Notes under the pieces: generated by a model | What the model was told of the DNA's origin: nothing | The model's database searches: none | The model's input: only the letters and a program-made list of their open reading frames with translations | Shown: positions 20,428-31,425 of the stretch, piece after piece | Layout: every line of letters starts with the position of its first letter | Numbering within the stretch: the stretch's first letter is position 1 | Made by a program: the position numbers and the translations under genes | Assembly: GCA_003667245.1 (NCBI GenBank) | Contig: RCNN01000589.1 | Span: 62,001-126,000, forward strand | Origin: Heterostelium multicystogenum | Lineage: Eukaryota; Evosea; Eumycetozoa; Acytosteliales; Acytosteliaceae | Direction of reading: 5' to 3' | DNA length: 64,000 nt

Positions 20428-21782
20428 ATTCGGTCCGCGCGCGCATCCTCATTCCGGTGCTGGTGCTGATCCTGCTGGGAGATGGCCTGATCAGTTGGCT
20501 GGTGCTGCGGGACAGCCACCACGAAATCGAAGAAGTCTACGACGCCCAACTCGCCCAAAGTGCCCGTTTGCTGCAAGGCGTACTGCGCCAGCGCGACCCC
20601 GGCGATGCCGATTGGGACCGCCTGTACCAGGCTTTCGATCAAGCCATGAGCCGCGTCGGCGAAGACGGCGCCGCGCACCCCTACGAAACCCGCCTGACCT
20701 TCCAGGTATGGCGCGCCGACGGCCAACTGCTGGTGCGCTCCACCGACGCGCCGATCCTCAACGCACCGCCCACCACCCTCGGGCCTCACGACCTGATGGA
20801 AAACGGCAATGACTGGTGCGCGTTCATGCTCGCCGACATGCAACAAGGCCTGCTGATCTGGGTGGGCGAGCGCGACGACATTCGCCAGGACGTGATCCAG
20901 CGCATCATCCGCCACACCCTCTGGCCCATCCTGATTTGGCGTGCCGCTGCTGGCGTTGTTGATCTGGCTGACCATCGGCTGGGGCCTCAAGCCCCTGCGC
21001 GCCATGGCCCAGGCCATTCGCGGGCGGGACAGCAATACGTTGCGACCGCTGCAACTTGAGCCATTGCCCACGGACCTGGAACCGATGCAAACCGCGCTGA
21101 ACCGCCTGCTGGTGCAGGTGGATGACCTGCTGGAGCGGGAGCGTCGGTTTATCGCGGACGCCGGCGCATGAACTGCGCACGCCGTTGGCGATATTGCGCA
21201 TTCACGCGCAGAACGCCCAGAGCGCGGGTACCGAGGCGGAGCGGCGAGAGGCGTTGGACTTTCTGGTGAATGGTGTGGACCGGGCGACGCGTATTGGCAG
21301 CCAACTGCTGACCATGGCGCGCATCGAGCCGCAGTTGAACAACACCGTACGAGTGCGTGTGCCGTTGACGGAGTTGGTGCGCGAAGAACTTGCGGAACTG
21401 ACGCCCCTGGCGATGGAGAAAGGCGTTGAGTTGGTGCTGGAAGGGGATGAGGAATGCTGGATTGAAACGGACCCCGTGGCGTTGGCGATTGCGCTGCAGA
21501 ACCTGGTGACCAATGCGCTGAATTTTCTCGCCGGCGGGGAGTGAGGTGAGGGTGATGGTGCGGGGGACGGATTCAGGAGGGGTGCAGCTTTGTGTGGAGG
21601 ATGCGGGGCCGGGGATTGATGAGGGGAGATTGGGCGGTTGTTCGAGCGGTTTTATAGCCGTGGGAATGCAAATGGGGCGGGGTTGGGGTTGGCGATTGTG
21701 CAGATGATCGTGGGGAAGATTAGGGGGCGGTTGGAGTTGTATAACCGGAGGTGGGTGGGTTGTGTGCGCGGTTGAGTTTTAG
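20424..21782 (+). CDS. QseC/PmrB-like sensor histidine kinase (several frameshifts)
   Basis: Partner of the preceding regulator. Seen: N-terminal helix ILIPVLVLILLGDGLISWLVL, periplasmic domain, second helix LLALLIWLTIGWGL, H-box segment HELRTPLAILRIHAQNAQSAG, N-box LQNLVTNALNF, and a G-box remnant GPGIDEG. At least four breaks (near 20937, 21167, 21535, 21630), with more toward the G-rich 3' end. The probable stop (21780-21782) overlaps the stop of the convergent gene. About 450 residues once corrected. Confidence 0.82.
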
Positions 21783-22247
21783 CGCCTGTGGGGTGGAACC
21801 GGTGGGAATACCACACCGTTGAAGGTGTGGGTGCAGCAGTCGCAAAACGGCTTCATGAACGCGGGTGTCAGTTGTGGGTTAACCTTTTGCAGCAGGCCAG
21901 CCTCGTCGACATACAAGCCGCTGTAGTAACTGGATTCGTCCGTTCGTACGTACTCTTTTTGTCGCTTTCATGCAGAGCAACCATCCAGAACACAGGTTCC
22001 GGGCGGTCCAGGCGGGCGTTGGCTTCGCTGAACACACCATCCCAATGATGGCCGACCTTGGACAGAAGAAACCGAAATAGTGGCGTGTAATCGAGACCGT
22101 GCCGGTGATGGCTATGCATTGATCCACGGCTGAGCATGGAATTCTTTTCACTTTTACTATGGCGTTGTTGCCTGTAGGTGCGGCAACTGCCGTGACGCAC
22201 GTTGTGCGTGCGGGTGTTGACTGAGCGGTAGAGAGGGGGCTTTTCAT
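21779..22247 (-). CDS. Conserved hypothetical protein of the pyocin locus (frameshifted)
   Basis: I recognise this as an uncharacterised Pseudomonas protein often seen next to bacteriocin immunity genes, but cannot name a function. Seen: basic N-terminal half, GLDYTPLFRFLLSKVGHHWD, EPVFWMVAL, then after a break near 21935 a C-terminus with GLYVDEAGLLQKVNPQL and a cysteine cluster CDCC followed by HTFNG, suggesting a metal site. Another slip lies near the start. A ribosome site AAGGAA precedes ATG 22247, nine bases after the immunity stop, so the two are co-translated. About 150 residues. Confidence 0.6.
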
Positions 22248-22256
22248 TGGATTCCT

Positions 22257-22534
22257 TTATGGTTTCTTGGAGGATTGGGGCGGCCATGTGCCTTGGTAGC
22301 TGAAAGAGATTTGGTAATCGAAGTTCACGGGTTCAATTACGTGCTGGAAATGCGGTTGGATAGTCGCTATCCAGCTTGGGCGAACGTTGAACACGTCCGC
22401 ATATATCGCCGTTTCTTGACTCAACCTTAGTGTTTCAAAAAGCTCTCCGCGTCATCAATATCTGCCGAGTATTCATCTGCCTTCACGTAATTGCTTTGCT
22501 TGTCGTACCAACGCAATCTGACTTTCATAACCAT
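22257..22534 (-). CDS. Colicin E3-type immunity protein (one frameshift)
   Basis: Small acidic protein of about 90 residues that would bind and neutralise the rRNase of the adjacent pyocin. Seen: LRWYDKQSNYVKADEYSAD at the start, and ending FQHVIEPVNFDYQISFSYQG, with the order and aromatic content of colicin E3 immunity proteins. The frame breaks at an A-run near 22434 (one A short), so it reads as a 35-residue stub and an unassigned tail. It follows the pyocin stop by 14 bases, the canonical toxin-immunity order. Confidence 0.8.
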
Positions 22535-22548
22535 GATGTGTTTTCCAC

Positions 22549-23714
22549 TTATCTGTATATGCGGCGTTCGGGTTTTGCTCGACCTCGGCGCTCACCGGTG
22601 TAGGGATCGAATGCGTCTAGGTGGGCAAGGTCACTGTTTCGATAGACTTCTAATTCGCCTTTCTTGGAATCCCACTCAAATATTTTCCTCCCTTTGGCAT
22701 CTATCCAGCGCTCGCGTAAGCCGCTACCGCCTTTTCTAGGTGTCACGGGTCTTTGGTCTATCAGACCTGGAAAGCCTGTTATGTCTGCAGCGTTGGGGGC
22801 CGGGAAATAATCATGGTCCGGGTTTTTAAGTCCCTTTCGTGGTTCGTTAACCACCACATACAGCGGCCGAACCCCCGACTCCACCGAAAAAAAACCAGAA
22901 TAAAATCCCGATACTCCGGCGGATAAATCGGGTTCACCAGCATCTGTTTGGCCGCCTCCGTCGGCGGATAAGTCCACATCACCGGCGCTTGTGGTGCAGC
23001 CTCCAATGCCGGTATGCCAAGGGTGTCGCCAGGATCAATGGCCGGCGTCCAAATCAGCTCCACACCCTCGCCAAGATCCGCCACGAACTGACTGTCACGA
23101 CTCTGAAACTGCACCACATCGATCATCTGCCAGTCGGTATTTTTACCGGTGTAAAACCCATATCCCTTCAGCGTCCCATCGGCGCATTGCTCGATATGCA
23201 ACCGCATCCGCGAACGGGCTTTTTGCAGGTGACGAAGCTGCTCTTCGCTATAGAGCGCACTGTCGCCAAGCTCCGACGGCCAGGCCAGCGCCACCAGCCC
23301 TGCAAGCAAACCCCCAGCGGCGGCACCGACCGCCGCAGCCGCGGACTCCAACGCGGATGTGCGCAGCACAAGCTGGCCAAGCCCAACGGGTAGGGCACTA
23401 CCGCTGATTTTCCTGAGGGAAACGCCGCCTTGGCTGTCCACTTCCCGTCCGCCTAACAGCGTGAAGTGGCCGTAATCCTTGATCAGCTCAAGCGGCACAT
23501 AACCGGTGGGGTTGTTGTAGCTGATGATCCCGTCGGGCAACTGGCACGACTTGGCGAATACATGGCCTGGAATTCTCGCGGGTTCAGGCGTGGGCGCGGG
23601 AGGGGCTTCATACAAATCAATGAACGGTGAATACGGAATCTGCTTAGGCTGCGGCGTCAGGATTCGCCGCTTCAGCTGCTCTTCTTCGGTAATTGGATAC
23701 GCGCGCTCTGTCAT
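22549..23714 (-). CDS. Short S-type pyocin with colicin E3-like rRNase domain (one frameshift)
   Basis: Predicted bacteriocin, about 388 residues. Seen: Pro-rich N-terminus; a pyocin-S translocation-type domain including YGHFTLLGGREVD and an Ala/Gly-rich helical stretch; then a C-terminal domain like the 16S rRNA-cleaving end of colicin E3 (DYFPAPNAADITGF, EWDSKKGELEVYR). The acidic pair, a His and a late Arg of the E3 active site have counterparts, but the position of colicin E3 His513 is Lys. No long receptor-binding region is present. The frame breaks in the poly-A run near 22886-22893, so the cytotoxic domain is out of frame as written. Confidence 0.82.
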
Positions 23715-23839
23715 GGCTGCTCACTTCCCTGTGCAAGGAAGCGAGCCTATGAGAGCGGAGAAGAACCTGAAATTCTCGTTGTTCGATGGGAGGTGTGGGA
23801 AAAGTCACTTTAGCAATCGCTACATTGATTCAAGCACGT

Positions 23840-24160
23840 TTACTCTGCCTGAGAGCGCTGTATCTGCGCGCCCAACTGCGCGGCTTTATTACGTAACCCG
23901 TCCAACCGGTCGTTCAACTCCTTGTATCCAGGCTTCCAGAAAAAAACGCCGCCTTCGCTGCTTTGTCCAAGAACGAGGTCATTGAACGAGCCCATTCCGC
24001 CGTATGCAGAGCGCAAATAGGTGATTCCGGAGTAATCGGATGCTTGCAATAAGGTTTTGGCCTTACGCATCCATCGGCTCCAGTGATTGTCCCCATCGCT
24101 TTCCAGCAGGATGGCAAGTTCCTCAAGCACATCGATTAGCTCTGCGGTTTTTGGGCCCAT
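23840..24160 (-). CDS. DUF6966-like small protein
   Basis: 106 residues, intact, no signal or membrane helix. Seen: LIDVLEELAILLESDGDNHW, YLRSAYGGMGSFNDLVL and a helical C-terminus, which I match to the DUF6966 family, small cytosolic proteins frequently found among immunity genes of bacteriocin and contact-toxin loci. It sits upstream of the pyocin gene and shares its orientation. A role as an orphan immunity protein is possible but unproven. Confidence 0.7.
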   Translation of the reverse strand: MGPKTAELIDVLEELAILLESDGDNHWSRWMRKAKTLLQASDYSGITYLRSAYGGMGSFNDLVLGQSSEGGVFFWKPGYKELNDRLDGLRNKAAQLGAQIQRSQAE

Positions 24161-24231
24161 AGTGGGAAATCCTTAAAAGCGGAGTTTTCGTAACGGTTCA
24201 AAGCACATGCCGGGAAATCACCCTCGATATC

Positions 24232-24566
24232 TCAAACAATCGACGTCTTCCCCGTGAACTCAAACTTCACTTTCCCCACCGCCGAAAAGTAAATCTCCAG
24301 CTCCGAATCCAGATCGAACGTCCCGGAGGTTTCCACCGAATACGCGACGATGTTTTTGTACGGCAGGGACGTGAAGTCTTTTTTGCTGCCGGTAATCCCT
24401 TGCACGTTCACGGCGATGATGCGCTTGTGGTGAACACCACCCCATCGCGCATGGCCTTATAGGAATCGATGACCTGCTCATCATCCAGCAGCAATGACGA
24501 AACGCGCTCGGCGTATTCGTTGTTCTGCTTGAGCTTGAAGAAGCCTTTGTTGTTGAAGTCGATCAT
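24232..24566 (-). CDS. Small PH-domain-like protein (one frameshift)
   Basis: About 110 residues. Seen: MIDFNNKGFFKLKQNNEYAE, LLLDDEQVIDSYKAMRDG, and after a missing A near 24428 (AACAAG read as ACAAG) a strand-rich C-terminus with GITGSKKDFTSLPYKNIVAY and YFSAVGKVKFEFTGK. This is the pattern of bacterial PH (bPH) domains, which bind lipids or proteins. Function unknown. Part of the accessory stretch upstream of the pyocin. Confidence 0.7.
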
Positions 24567-24723
24567 GTGCCTTTCCTTGGGTGAGTGGTGCAGCAGATGC
24601 CGGTACCGGTGTATGACGTTTTGCTCGCGGATCTGTATCTAACGGCGTTCCTTTTATCGACCTACCATGGCGCCAACAACCCGCCGGCCATCACAAGGTT
24701 TTACGTCGTCAAGGAGCCACACC

Positions 24724-25359
24724 ATGCCCGAACCCTCCAGCCTGCTTGCCTACGGCCTGATCTCGCTCGGCATGGTACTGACGCCCGGCCCGAACATGAT
24801 TTACCTCATTTCGCGGTCGATCTGCCAGGGGCGATTGGCCGGGCTGATTTCCCTGGGCGGCGTTGCGATGGGTTTTGTCGTCTATATGTTCTGCGCGGCA
24901 TTGGGTATCACCGCGTTGGTGATGGCGGTTCCCTATGCCTACGACGCGCTGCGGCTCGGCGGGGCGCTGTATCTGGTTTACCTGGCCTGGCAGGCGGTGA
25001 AGCCGGGTGGCCGGTCGCCCTTCCAGGTGCGGGACTTGCCCAAGGACAGCCCGCGCAAGCTGTTCATGATGGGCTTTGTCACCAACCTGCTGAATCCCAA
25101 AGTGGCAGTGATGTATCTGTCGTTGCTGCCCCAGTTTATCGACCCCAACGGGCACGCCAGTGTGCTGTCGCAATCGCTGGTACTGGGCTTTACGCAGATC
25201 ATGATCAGCGTGAGCGTCAACGGGCTGATCGCTCTGATGGCGGGCTCGATCGCGGGGTTCTTCATCCGCAAACCGGTCTGGCAAACCGTACAGCGCTGGT
25301 TGATGGGCTCGGTGCTGATGGGCCTGGCTGTACGCATGGCGGTCGAAGGGCGGCGGTAA
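24724..25359 (+). CDS. LysE/RhtB-family amino-acid exporter
   Basis: 211-residue intact inner-membrane protein with six helices. Seen: N-terminal GMVLTPGPNMIYLISRS, the family hallmark, then PFQVRDLPKDSPRKLFMMGFVTNLLNPKVAVMY split over the central loop. Family members export lysine, homoserine, threonine or analogues; substrate unknown. Start 24724 is set by alignment of the hallmark; a longer frame upstream reads unlike protein. Confidence 0.92.
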   Translation: MPEPSSLLAYGLISLGMVLTPGPNMIYLISRSICQGRLAGLISLGGVAMGFVVYMFCAALGITALVMAVPYAYDALRLGGALYLVYLAWQAVKPGGRSPFQVRDLPKDSPRKLFMMGFVTNLLNPKVAVMYLSLLPQFIDPNGHASVLSQSLVLGFTQIMISVSVNGLIALMAGSIAGFFIRKPVWQTVQRWLMGSVLMGLAVRMAVEGRR

Positions 25360-25367
25360 GTCGCGCA

Positions 25368-25697
25368 TTACAGGATGGCTTTCAGGTAATCCTTGAGTGC
25401 GTTGAGCGGGGCATCGAGTGCTTCGAGTGTCGTCGCTTGGCGTACATCCAGCGCAAGCCGTTGCAGCTCGCGGCCCATCACGGTGTGTGCACCGCCCAGG
25501 GATTCGAGGGCCAATGCCAGGCACTCGTCGATCTTATGCTGGATGGCATTGATATCGCCCTTGCGCACCAGCAAGCCAAACACCTCCCGCTCATAGCCGT
25601 CCATGACCAGGTCGTCCCGCAGAATCGGGCTCGCGCCTTCGGTCTCATGCACCAGCTTGAGCGCAAAAAGCGCTACAGCTTCCAGCGTCTGTTCCAT
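25368..25697 (-). CDS. Small helical hypothetical protein
   Basis: 109 residues, almost all helix, no membrane segment and no recognised domain (EQTLEAVALFALKLVHETEG, DDLVMDGYEREVFGLLVRKG). Ribosome site AGAGGA precedes ATG 25697. It faces the LysE gene convergently with an eight-base gap. Codon use is like the neighbours, so it is probably real. No function proposed. Confidence 0.65.
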   Translation of the reverse strand: MEQTLEAVALFALKLVHETEGASPILRDDLVMDGYEREVFGLLVRKGDINAIQHKIDECLALALESLGGAHTVMGRELQRLALDVRQATTLEALDAPLNALKDYLKAIL

Positions 25698-25753
25698 GGC
25701 CAAGGTTCCTCTTTTCTCGCGTTCGCCCGCCCATCATCACTTTCCTGCAGGCG

Positions 25754-25787
25754 AAAAAAAAGACCTTGAATTTCAAGGTCTTTTTTT
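25754..25787. terminator. Bidirectional Rho-independent terminator
   Basis: A-run, AGACCTTGAA / TTTCAAGGTCT stem, T-run. It lies just past the 3' end of tRNA-Leu on the minus strand and reads as a terminator for it. Confidence 0.85.
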
Positions 25788-25791
25788 AAGA

Positions 25792-25876
25792 TGGTGCCCC
25801 GAGGGAGACTCGAACTCCCACTCCTTTCGAAAACGGATTTTGAATCCGCCGCGTCTACCAATTCCGCCATCAGGGC
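25792..25876 (-). tRNA. tRNA-Leu (anticodon CAA)
   Basis: 85-base gene including encoded CCA. Seven-base acceptor stem GCCCTGA pairs with TCGGGGC. The D-arm contains AATTGGTAGACGC, the anticodon loop TTCAAAA gives CAA (reads UUG), there is a long variable arm as expected for a type II tRNA, and the T-loop is GTTCGAGTC. Confidence 0.97.
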
Positions 25877-25889
25877 TCAATGGCGGCGA

Positions 25890-25918
25890 AGTATAGAGAT
25901 GAGATTACCGTTGGTCAA
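25890..25918 (-). promoter_or_regulatory. Sigma-70 promoter of tRNA-Leu
   Basis: TTGACC, a 17-base spacer, then TATACT on the minus strand, about 14 bases before the tRNA. A near-consensus promoter. Confidence 0.8.
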
Positions 25919-25984
25919 TCACGTTTCATGGTCAATTTTCACTATTTCCGCTAGACTTCCCGGCCCTGCTAGACGAACCCCATC

Positions 25985-27030
25985 ATGCGCGTTGCTGACT
26001 TTACTTTTGAGCTCCCTGATTCGCTGATCGCTCGCCATCCTTTGGCCGAGCGTCGCGCCAGTCGACTGCTGACCCTGGACGGGGTCAGCGGTGCCCTCGC
26101 ACACCGTCAATTCACTGATTTGCTTGAGCATTTACGCCCAGGCGATTTGATGGTTTTCAACAATACCCGGGTGATTCCGGCTCGCCTTTTTGGCCAGAAA
26201 GCATCCGGCGGCAAGCTGGAAATTCTGGTGGAGCGGGTGCTGGACAGCCATCGCGTGCTGGCCCATGTGCGCTCCAGCAAGTCGCCGAAACCGGGTTCGA
26301 AGATCCTTATCGATGGCGGTGGCGAAGCAGAAATGCTGGCCCGTCATGATGCGTTGTTCGAGCTTGGGTTTGCCGAGGAAGTGTTGCCGCTGCTGGAACG
26401 CGTCGGCCATATGCCGTTGCCTCCTTATATAGACCGCCCGGATGAAGACTCGGACCGCGAGCGTTATCAGACGGTGTATTCCCAGCGCCTGGGCGCGGTG
26501 GCTGCACCGACGGCGGGGCTGCATTTCGACCAGCCGCTGCTGGATGCGATTGCCGCCAAAGGCGTTGAAACGGCCTATGTGACCCTGCACGTGGGGGCCG
26601 GCACGTTTCAGCCGGTGCGTGTGGATAACATCGAAGACCACCATATGCACAGCGAGTGGCTGGAAGTCAGCCAGGACGTCGTGGATGCGGTTGACGCGTG
26701 CAAGGCGCGCGGCGGGCGGGTGGTGGCGGTCGGTACGACCAGCGTGCGCTCGCTGGAAAGCGCGGCGCGCGATGGCGTGCTCAAGCCGTTCAGTGGCGAC
26801 ACAGACATCTTTATCTACCCGGGCCGGCCGTTTCATGTGGTCGATGCCCTGGTGACCAATTTCCACTTGCCGGAATCCACGCTGTTGATGCTGGTGTCGG
26901 CATTTGCCGGTTATCCCGAGACCATGGCCGCTTATCAAGCCGCCATCGATAACGGATACCGTTTTTTCAGCTACGGTGATGCGATGTTTATCACCCGTAA
27001 TCCGGCGCCGCGCGGCCCAGAGGAACAATC

Positions 27031-27034
<4 letters not shown>
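25985..27034 (+). CDS. queA: tRNA preQ1(34) S-adenosylmethionine ribosyltransferase-isomerase
   Basis: Adds the epoxycyclopentanediol group to preQ1 at tRNA position 34 during queuosine synthesis. 349 residues, intact. Seen: [51 protein letters not shown] and [14 protein letters not shown], all family signatures. Its stop overlaps the tgt start (27031), so the two successive queuosine steps are coupled. Confidence 0.97.
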
Positions 27035-28156
<1,122 letters not shown>

Positions 28157-28199
28157 GTTTTCCGACCCTAAGATTCACTATTTGCAACTGGAGTGCTAA

Positions 28200-28538
28200 A
28201 TGAGCTTTTTTATCTCTAATGCCATGGCTGATGCCGCTGCACCGGCCGCTGCCGGTCCTATGGGCGGTGGTTTTGAGTGGATTTTCCTGGTCGGCTTCCT
28301 GGTCATCTTCTACCTGATGATCTGGCGTCCACAGGCCAAGCGCGCCAAAGAGCAGAAGAACCTGCTGGGCAGCTTGCAGAAAGGCGACGAAGTCGTGACC
28401 ACTGGCGGCATCGCCGGCAAGATCACTAAAGTGTCCGACGCTTTCGTGGTTCTGGAAGTCTCCGACACCGTAGAAATGAAGTTCCAGAAGGGCGCCATCG
28501 CTGCCACGCTGCCAAAAGGCACGCTCAAAGCGATCTAA
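28200..28538 (+). CDS. yajC: Preprotein translocase accessory subunit YajC
   Basis: 112-residue intact inner-membrane protein. Seen: one helix WIFLVGFLVIFYLMIW, RPQAKRAKEQKN right after it, and the KGDEVVTTGGIAGKI motif. It forms a complex with SecDF and precedes secD, the conserved order. A GC hairpin sits in the yajC-secD gap (28561-28579). Confidence 0.96.
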   Translation: MSFFISNAMADAAAPAAAGPMGGGFEWIFLVGFLVIFYLMIWRPQAKRAKEQKNLLGSLQKGDEVVTTGGIAGKITKVSDAFVVLEVSDTVEMKFQKGAIAATLPKGTLKAI

Positions 28539-28560
28539 GTAACAACCTTTACCAATCGAC

Positions 28561-28579
28561 GGGGCGCGCAAGGCGCCCC
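28561..28579 (+). other. GC-rich hairpin between yajC and secD
   Basis: GGGGCGC, a 5-base loop, GCGCCCC, with no T-run. More likely an mRNA processing or stability hairpin than a terminator. Confidence 0.5.
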
Positions 28580-28600
28580 GCGTTATAAGCGGGCGGCGTG

Positions 28601-30471
28601 ATGCTGAACAAATACCCTCTGTGGAAATACGTACTGATCCTGGCGGTGCTGGCGATCGGTTTTATTTATTCCGCTCCCAATCTCTATCCTGATGACCCGG
28701 CTATCCAGATCACTGGCGCCAGCACTGCGCTGCAGGTCAATCAGGCTGATCTGGACCGTGCGAGCAAAGCGCTCACCGACGCGGGTATCCAGGTTAAAGC
28801 GGCAAGTTTGGCTGCTGATGCGAAGGGCGGCTTGTTGCGCCTGACCAAGCAAGAAGACCAATTGCCGGCAAAAGACGTTGTGCGCAAGGTCATGGGTGAT
28901 GACTACGTCGTCGCACTGAACCTGGCACAGACCACGCCAAAATGGCTGCGCGCGATCGGCGCACACCCGATGAAGCTGGGTCTGGACTTGTCCGGTGGTG
29001 TGCACTTCCTGCTGGAAGTGGACATGGATAAGGCCCTCGACGCTCGCCTGAAAGTCTACGAAGGCGATGTGAAGAGCCTGCTGCGTAAAGAGCGCCTGCG
29101 TTATCGCAGCCTGCCGCAGCTCAACGGTGCCATCCAGCTGGGCTTTGCTGACGAAGCAACCCGCGAACAGGCCCGTGCGCTGATCCGCAAGAACTTCAAC
29201 GATTTCGACATTGTTCCGGCCGACCTCAATGGTCAGGCGGTACTGCGTCTGGCGATGACCCCGGCCAAGCTGGCGGAAATCCGTGAATACTCGATCAAGC
29301 AGAACTTGACCACGGTACGTAACCGCGTCAACGAGCTGGGTGTGGCCGAGCCGATCGTTCAGCGCCAGGGTGCCAACCGCATCGTGGTTGAACTGCCGGG
29401 CGTGCAGGACACCGCTGAAGCCAAGCGTATCCTGGGTAAAACAGCCAACCTGGAATTCCGCCTGGCGGCTGAGCCGGGTGCTACCCGTGCTACTGCAGAA
29501 GAGTTCGAGTTCCGTGAAGGCAATCGTCCACCTGCACTGATCGAGCGTGGCTTGATCATTACGGGTGACCAGGTGACCGACGCCAAGGCTGGTTTCGGCG
29601 AGCACGGTACGCCTGAAGTGAACATCCGCCTGGATGGCCACGGCGGCGAACTGATGAGCCGCGCAACCCGCAGCAACGTCGGTCGCAGCATGGCGGTGAT
29701 CTTCATCGAGCAGCGTCCTGTCACCACCTACACCAAGCAAGTGGTCGACGGCGTCGAGAAAGACGTACCGGTACAGACCTTTTAAAGAAGAGAAGAAGAT
29801 CATCAGCCTGGCGACCATTCAGTCGCCGCTGGGTGCTCAATTCCGCATCACCGGCCTGAACGGCCAGGGTGAGTCGTCCGAACTGGCGCTGCTGCTGCGT
29901 GCCGGTGGCCTGGCCGCCCCGATGTACTTCGCTGAAGAACGTACCATCGGCCCGAGCCTGGGTGCTGACAACATCACCAAGGGTATCGACGCTGCACTGT
30001 GGGGCATGCTGTTCGTCTCCCTGTTCATCATCGCCATCTATCGCTTCTTCGGCGTCATCGCCACCGTCGCGCTGGCGGGCAACATGGTGATGCTGCTGGC
30101 CCTGATGTCGCTGCTGGGTGCAACGCTGACCCTGCCAGGTATCGCCGGTATCGTACTCACCATGGGTATGGCGGTTGACGCCAACGTACTGATCTTTCTC
30201 GCGGATTCGTGAAGAGATTGCTGCGGGCATGACCGTGCAACGGGCAATCAACGAAGGCTTCGGCCGGGCATTTACTGCAATTCTCGACTCCAACCTGACC
30301 ACCCTGTTGGTCGGCGGGATTCTCTTTGCCATGGGCACCGGCCCGGTCAAAGGTTTTGCGGTGACCATGTCCCTCGGTATCTTTACCTCGATGTTCACGG
30401 CCATCATGGTGACCCGCGCAATGGTCAACCTGATCTTTGGCGGACGTGACTTCAAGAAGTTGTGGATTTAA
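28601..30471 (+). CDS. secD: Protein translocase subunit SecD (two frameshifts)
   Basis: RND-family protein using the proton gradient to aid Sec export. Seen: MLNKYPLWKYVLILAVLAIG, the periplasmic P1 domain, the LGLDLSGGVHFLLEVD motif, GIAGIVLTMGMAVDANVLIF in helix 4, and the late AINEGFGRAFTAILDSNLTT. Extra T at 29780-29783 and 30195-30197 split it in three; corrected it is about 622 residues, typical of Pseudomonas. ATG 28601 preferred; a GTG lies immediately before. Confidence 0.95.
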
Positions 30472-30480
30472 GGGGCTGCC

Positions 30481-31395
30481 ATGTTACGTACAATCAACTT
30501 CATGGGCGTTCGCAACGTTGCGTTCGGCTTCACCATGCTCCTTACCGTTCTGGCGTTGTTCAGCTGGTTCCATAAGGGCCTGAACTACGGTCTGGACTTC
30601 ACCGGCGGTACGCTCATCGAGCTGACCTACGAGAAGCCGGCCGACGTTAGCCTGGTGCGCAACGAGCTGGTCAAGGCCGGCTATCACGAAGCTATCGTGC
30701 AGAGCTTTGGTGCAACCACTGACCTGCTGGTGCGTATGCCCGGCGAAGACCCGCAACTGGGTCACCAGGTAGCCGAGGCCTTGCAGAAGGTCGGCGGCGA
30801 CAACCCGGCGTCGGTCAAGCGCGTCGAGTTCGTGGGCCCGCAGGTAGGTGAAGAGCTGCGTGACCAGGGCGGCCTCGGCATGCTGATGGCGCTGGTCGGC
30901 ATCATGATCTACCTGGCTTTCCGCTTTCAGTGGAAGTTCGGTGTCGGCGCCATTGTGTCGCTGATCCACGACGTGATCGTGACCGTGGGCATCCTGGCCT
31001 ACTTCCAGATCACCTTCGACCTGACGGTATTGGCGGCGGTGCTGGCAATCATTGGCTACTCCCTCAACGACACCATCGTGGTATTCGACCGGGTTCGTGA
31101 GAACTTCCGGGTGCTGCGCAAGGCGACGTTGATCGAGAACATCAACATCTCCACCACCCAGACCCTGCTGCGCACCATGGCGACTTCGATCTCCACCTTG
31201 CTGGCGATTGCCGCACTGATGGTGTTCGGTGGCGACAACCTGTGGGGCTTCTCGCTGTCGCTGTTCATCGGCGTGCTGGCGGGTACCTACTCGTCGATCT
31301 ACATCGCCAACGTGGTACTGATCTGGCTGAACCTCAACAGCGAAGACCTGATCCCTCCTGCCAGCACCGGCAAGGAGGTCGACGACCGCCCTTGA
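30481..31395 (+). CDS. secF: Protein translocase subunit SecF
   Basis: 304 residues, intact. Seen: LNYGLDFTGGTLIELTY near the N-terminus, then GYSLNDTIVVFDRVREN, the SecF hallmark in helix 4-5, and NISTTQTLLRTMATS. Six membrane helices. It follows secD by nine bases and pairs with it. Confidence 0.97.
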   Translation: MLRTINFMGVRNVAFGFTMLLTVLALFSWFHKGLNYGLDFTGGTLIELTYEKPADVSLVRNELVKAGYHEAIVQSFGATTDLLVRMPGEDPQLGHQVAEALQKVGGDNPASVKRVEFVGPQVGEELRDQGGLGMLMALVGIMIYLAFRFQWKFGVGAIVSLIHDVIVTVGILAYFQITFDLTVLAAVLAIIGYSLNDTIVVFDRVRENFRVLRKATLIENINISTTQTLLRTMATSISTLLAIAALMVFGGDNLWGFSLSLFIGVLAGTYSSIYIANVVLIWLNLNSEDLIPPASTGKEVDDRP

Positions 31396-31425
31396 TGGGT
31401 GATTGTTGATCTGCTGTTACAAATA

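Noticed and set aside
23790..23830. P-box (PrtN operator) upstream of the pyocin
   Set aside because: One ATTG-CTAAA-GT match is present but not the multiple tandem copies expected; too weak to call.
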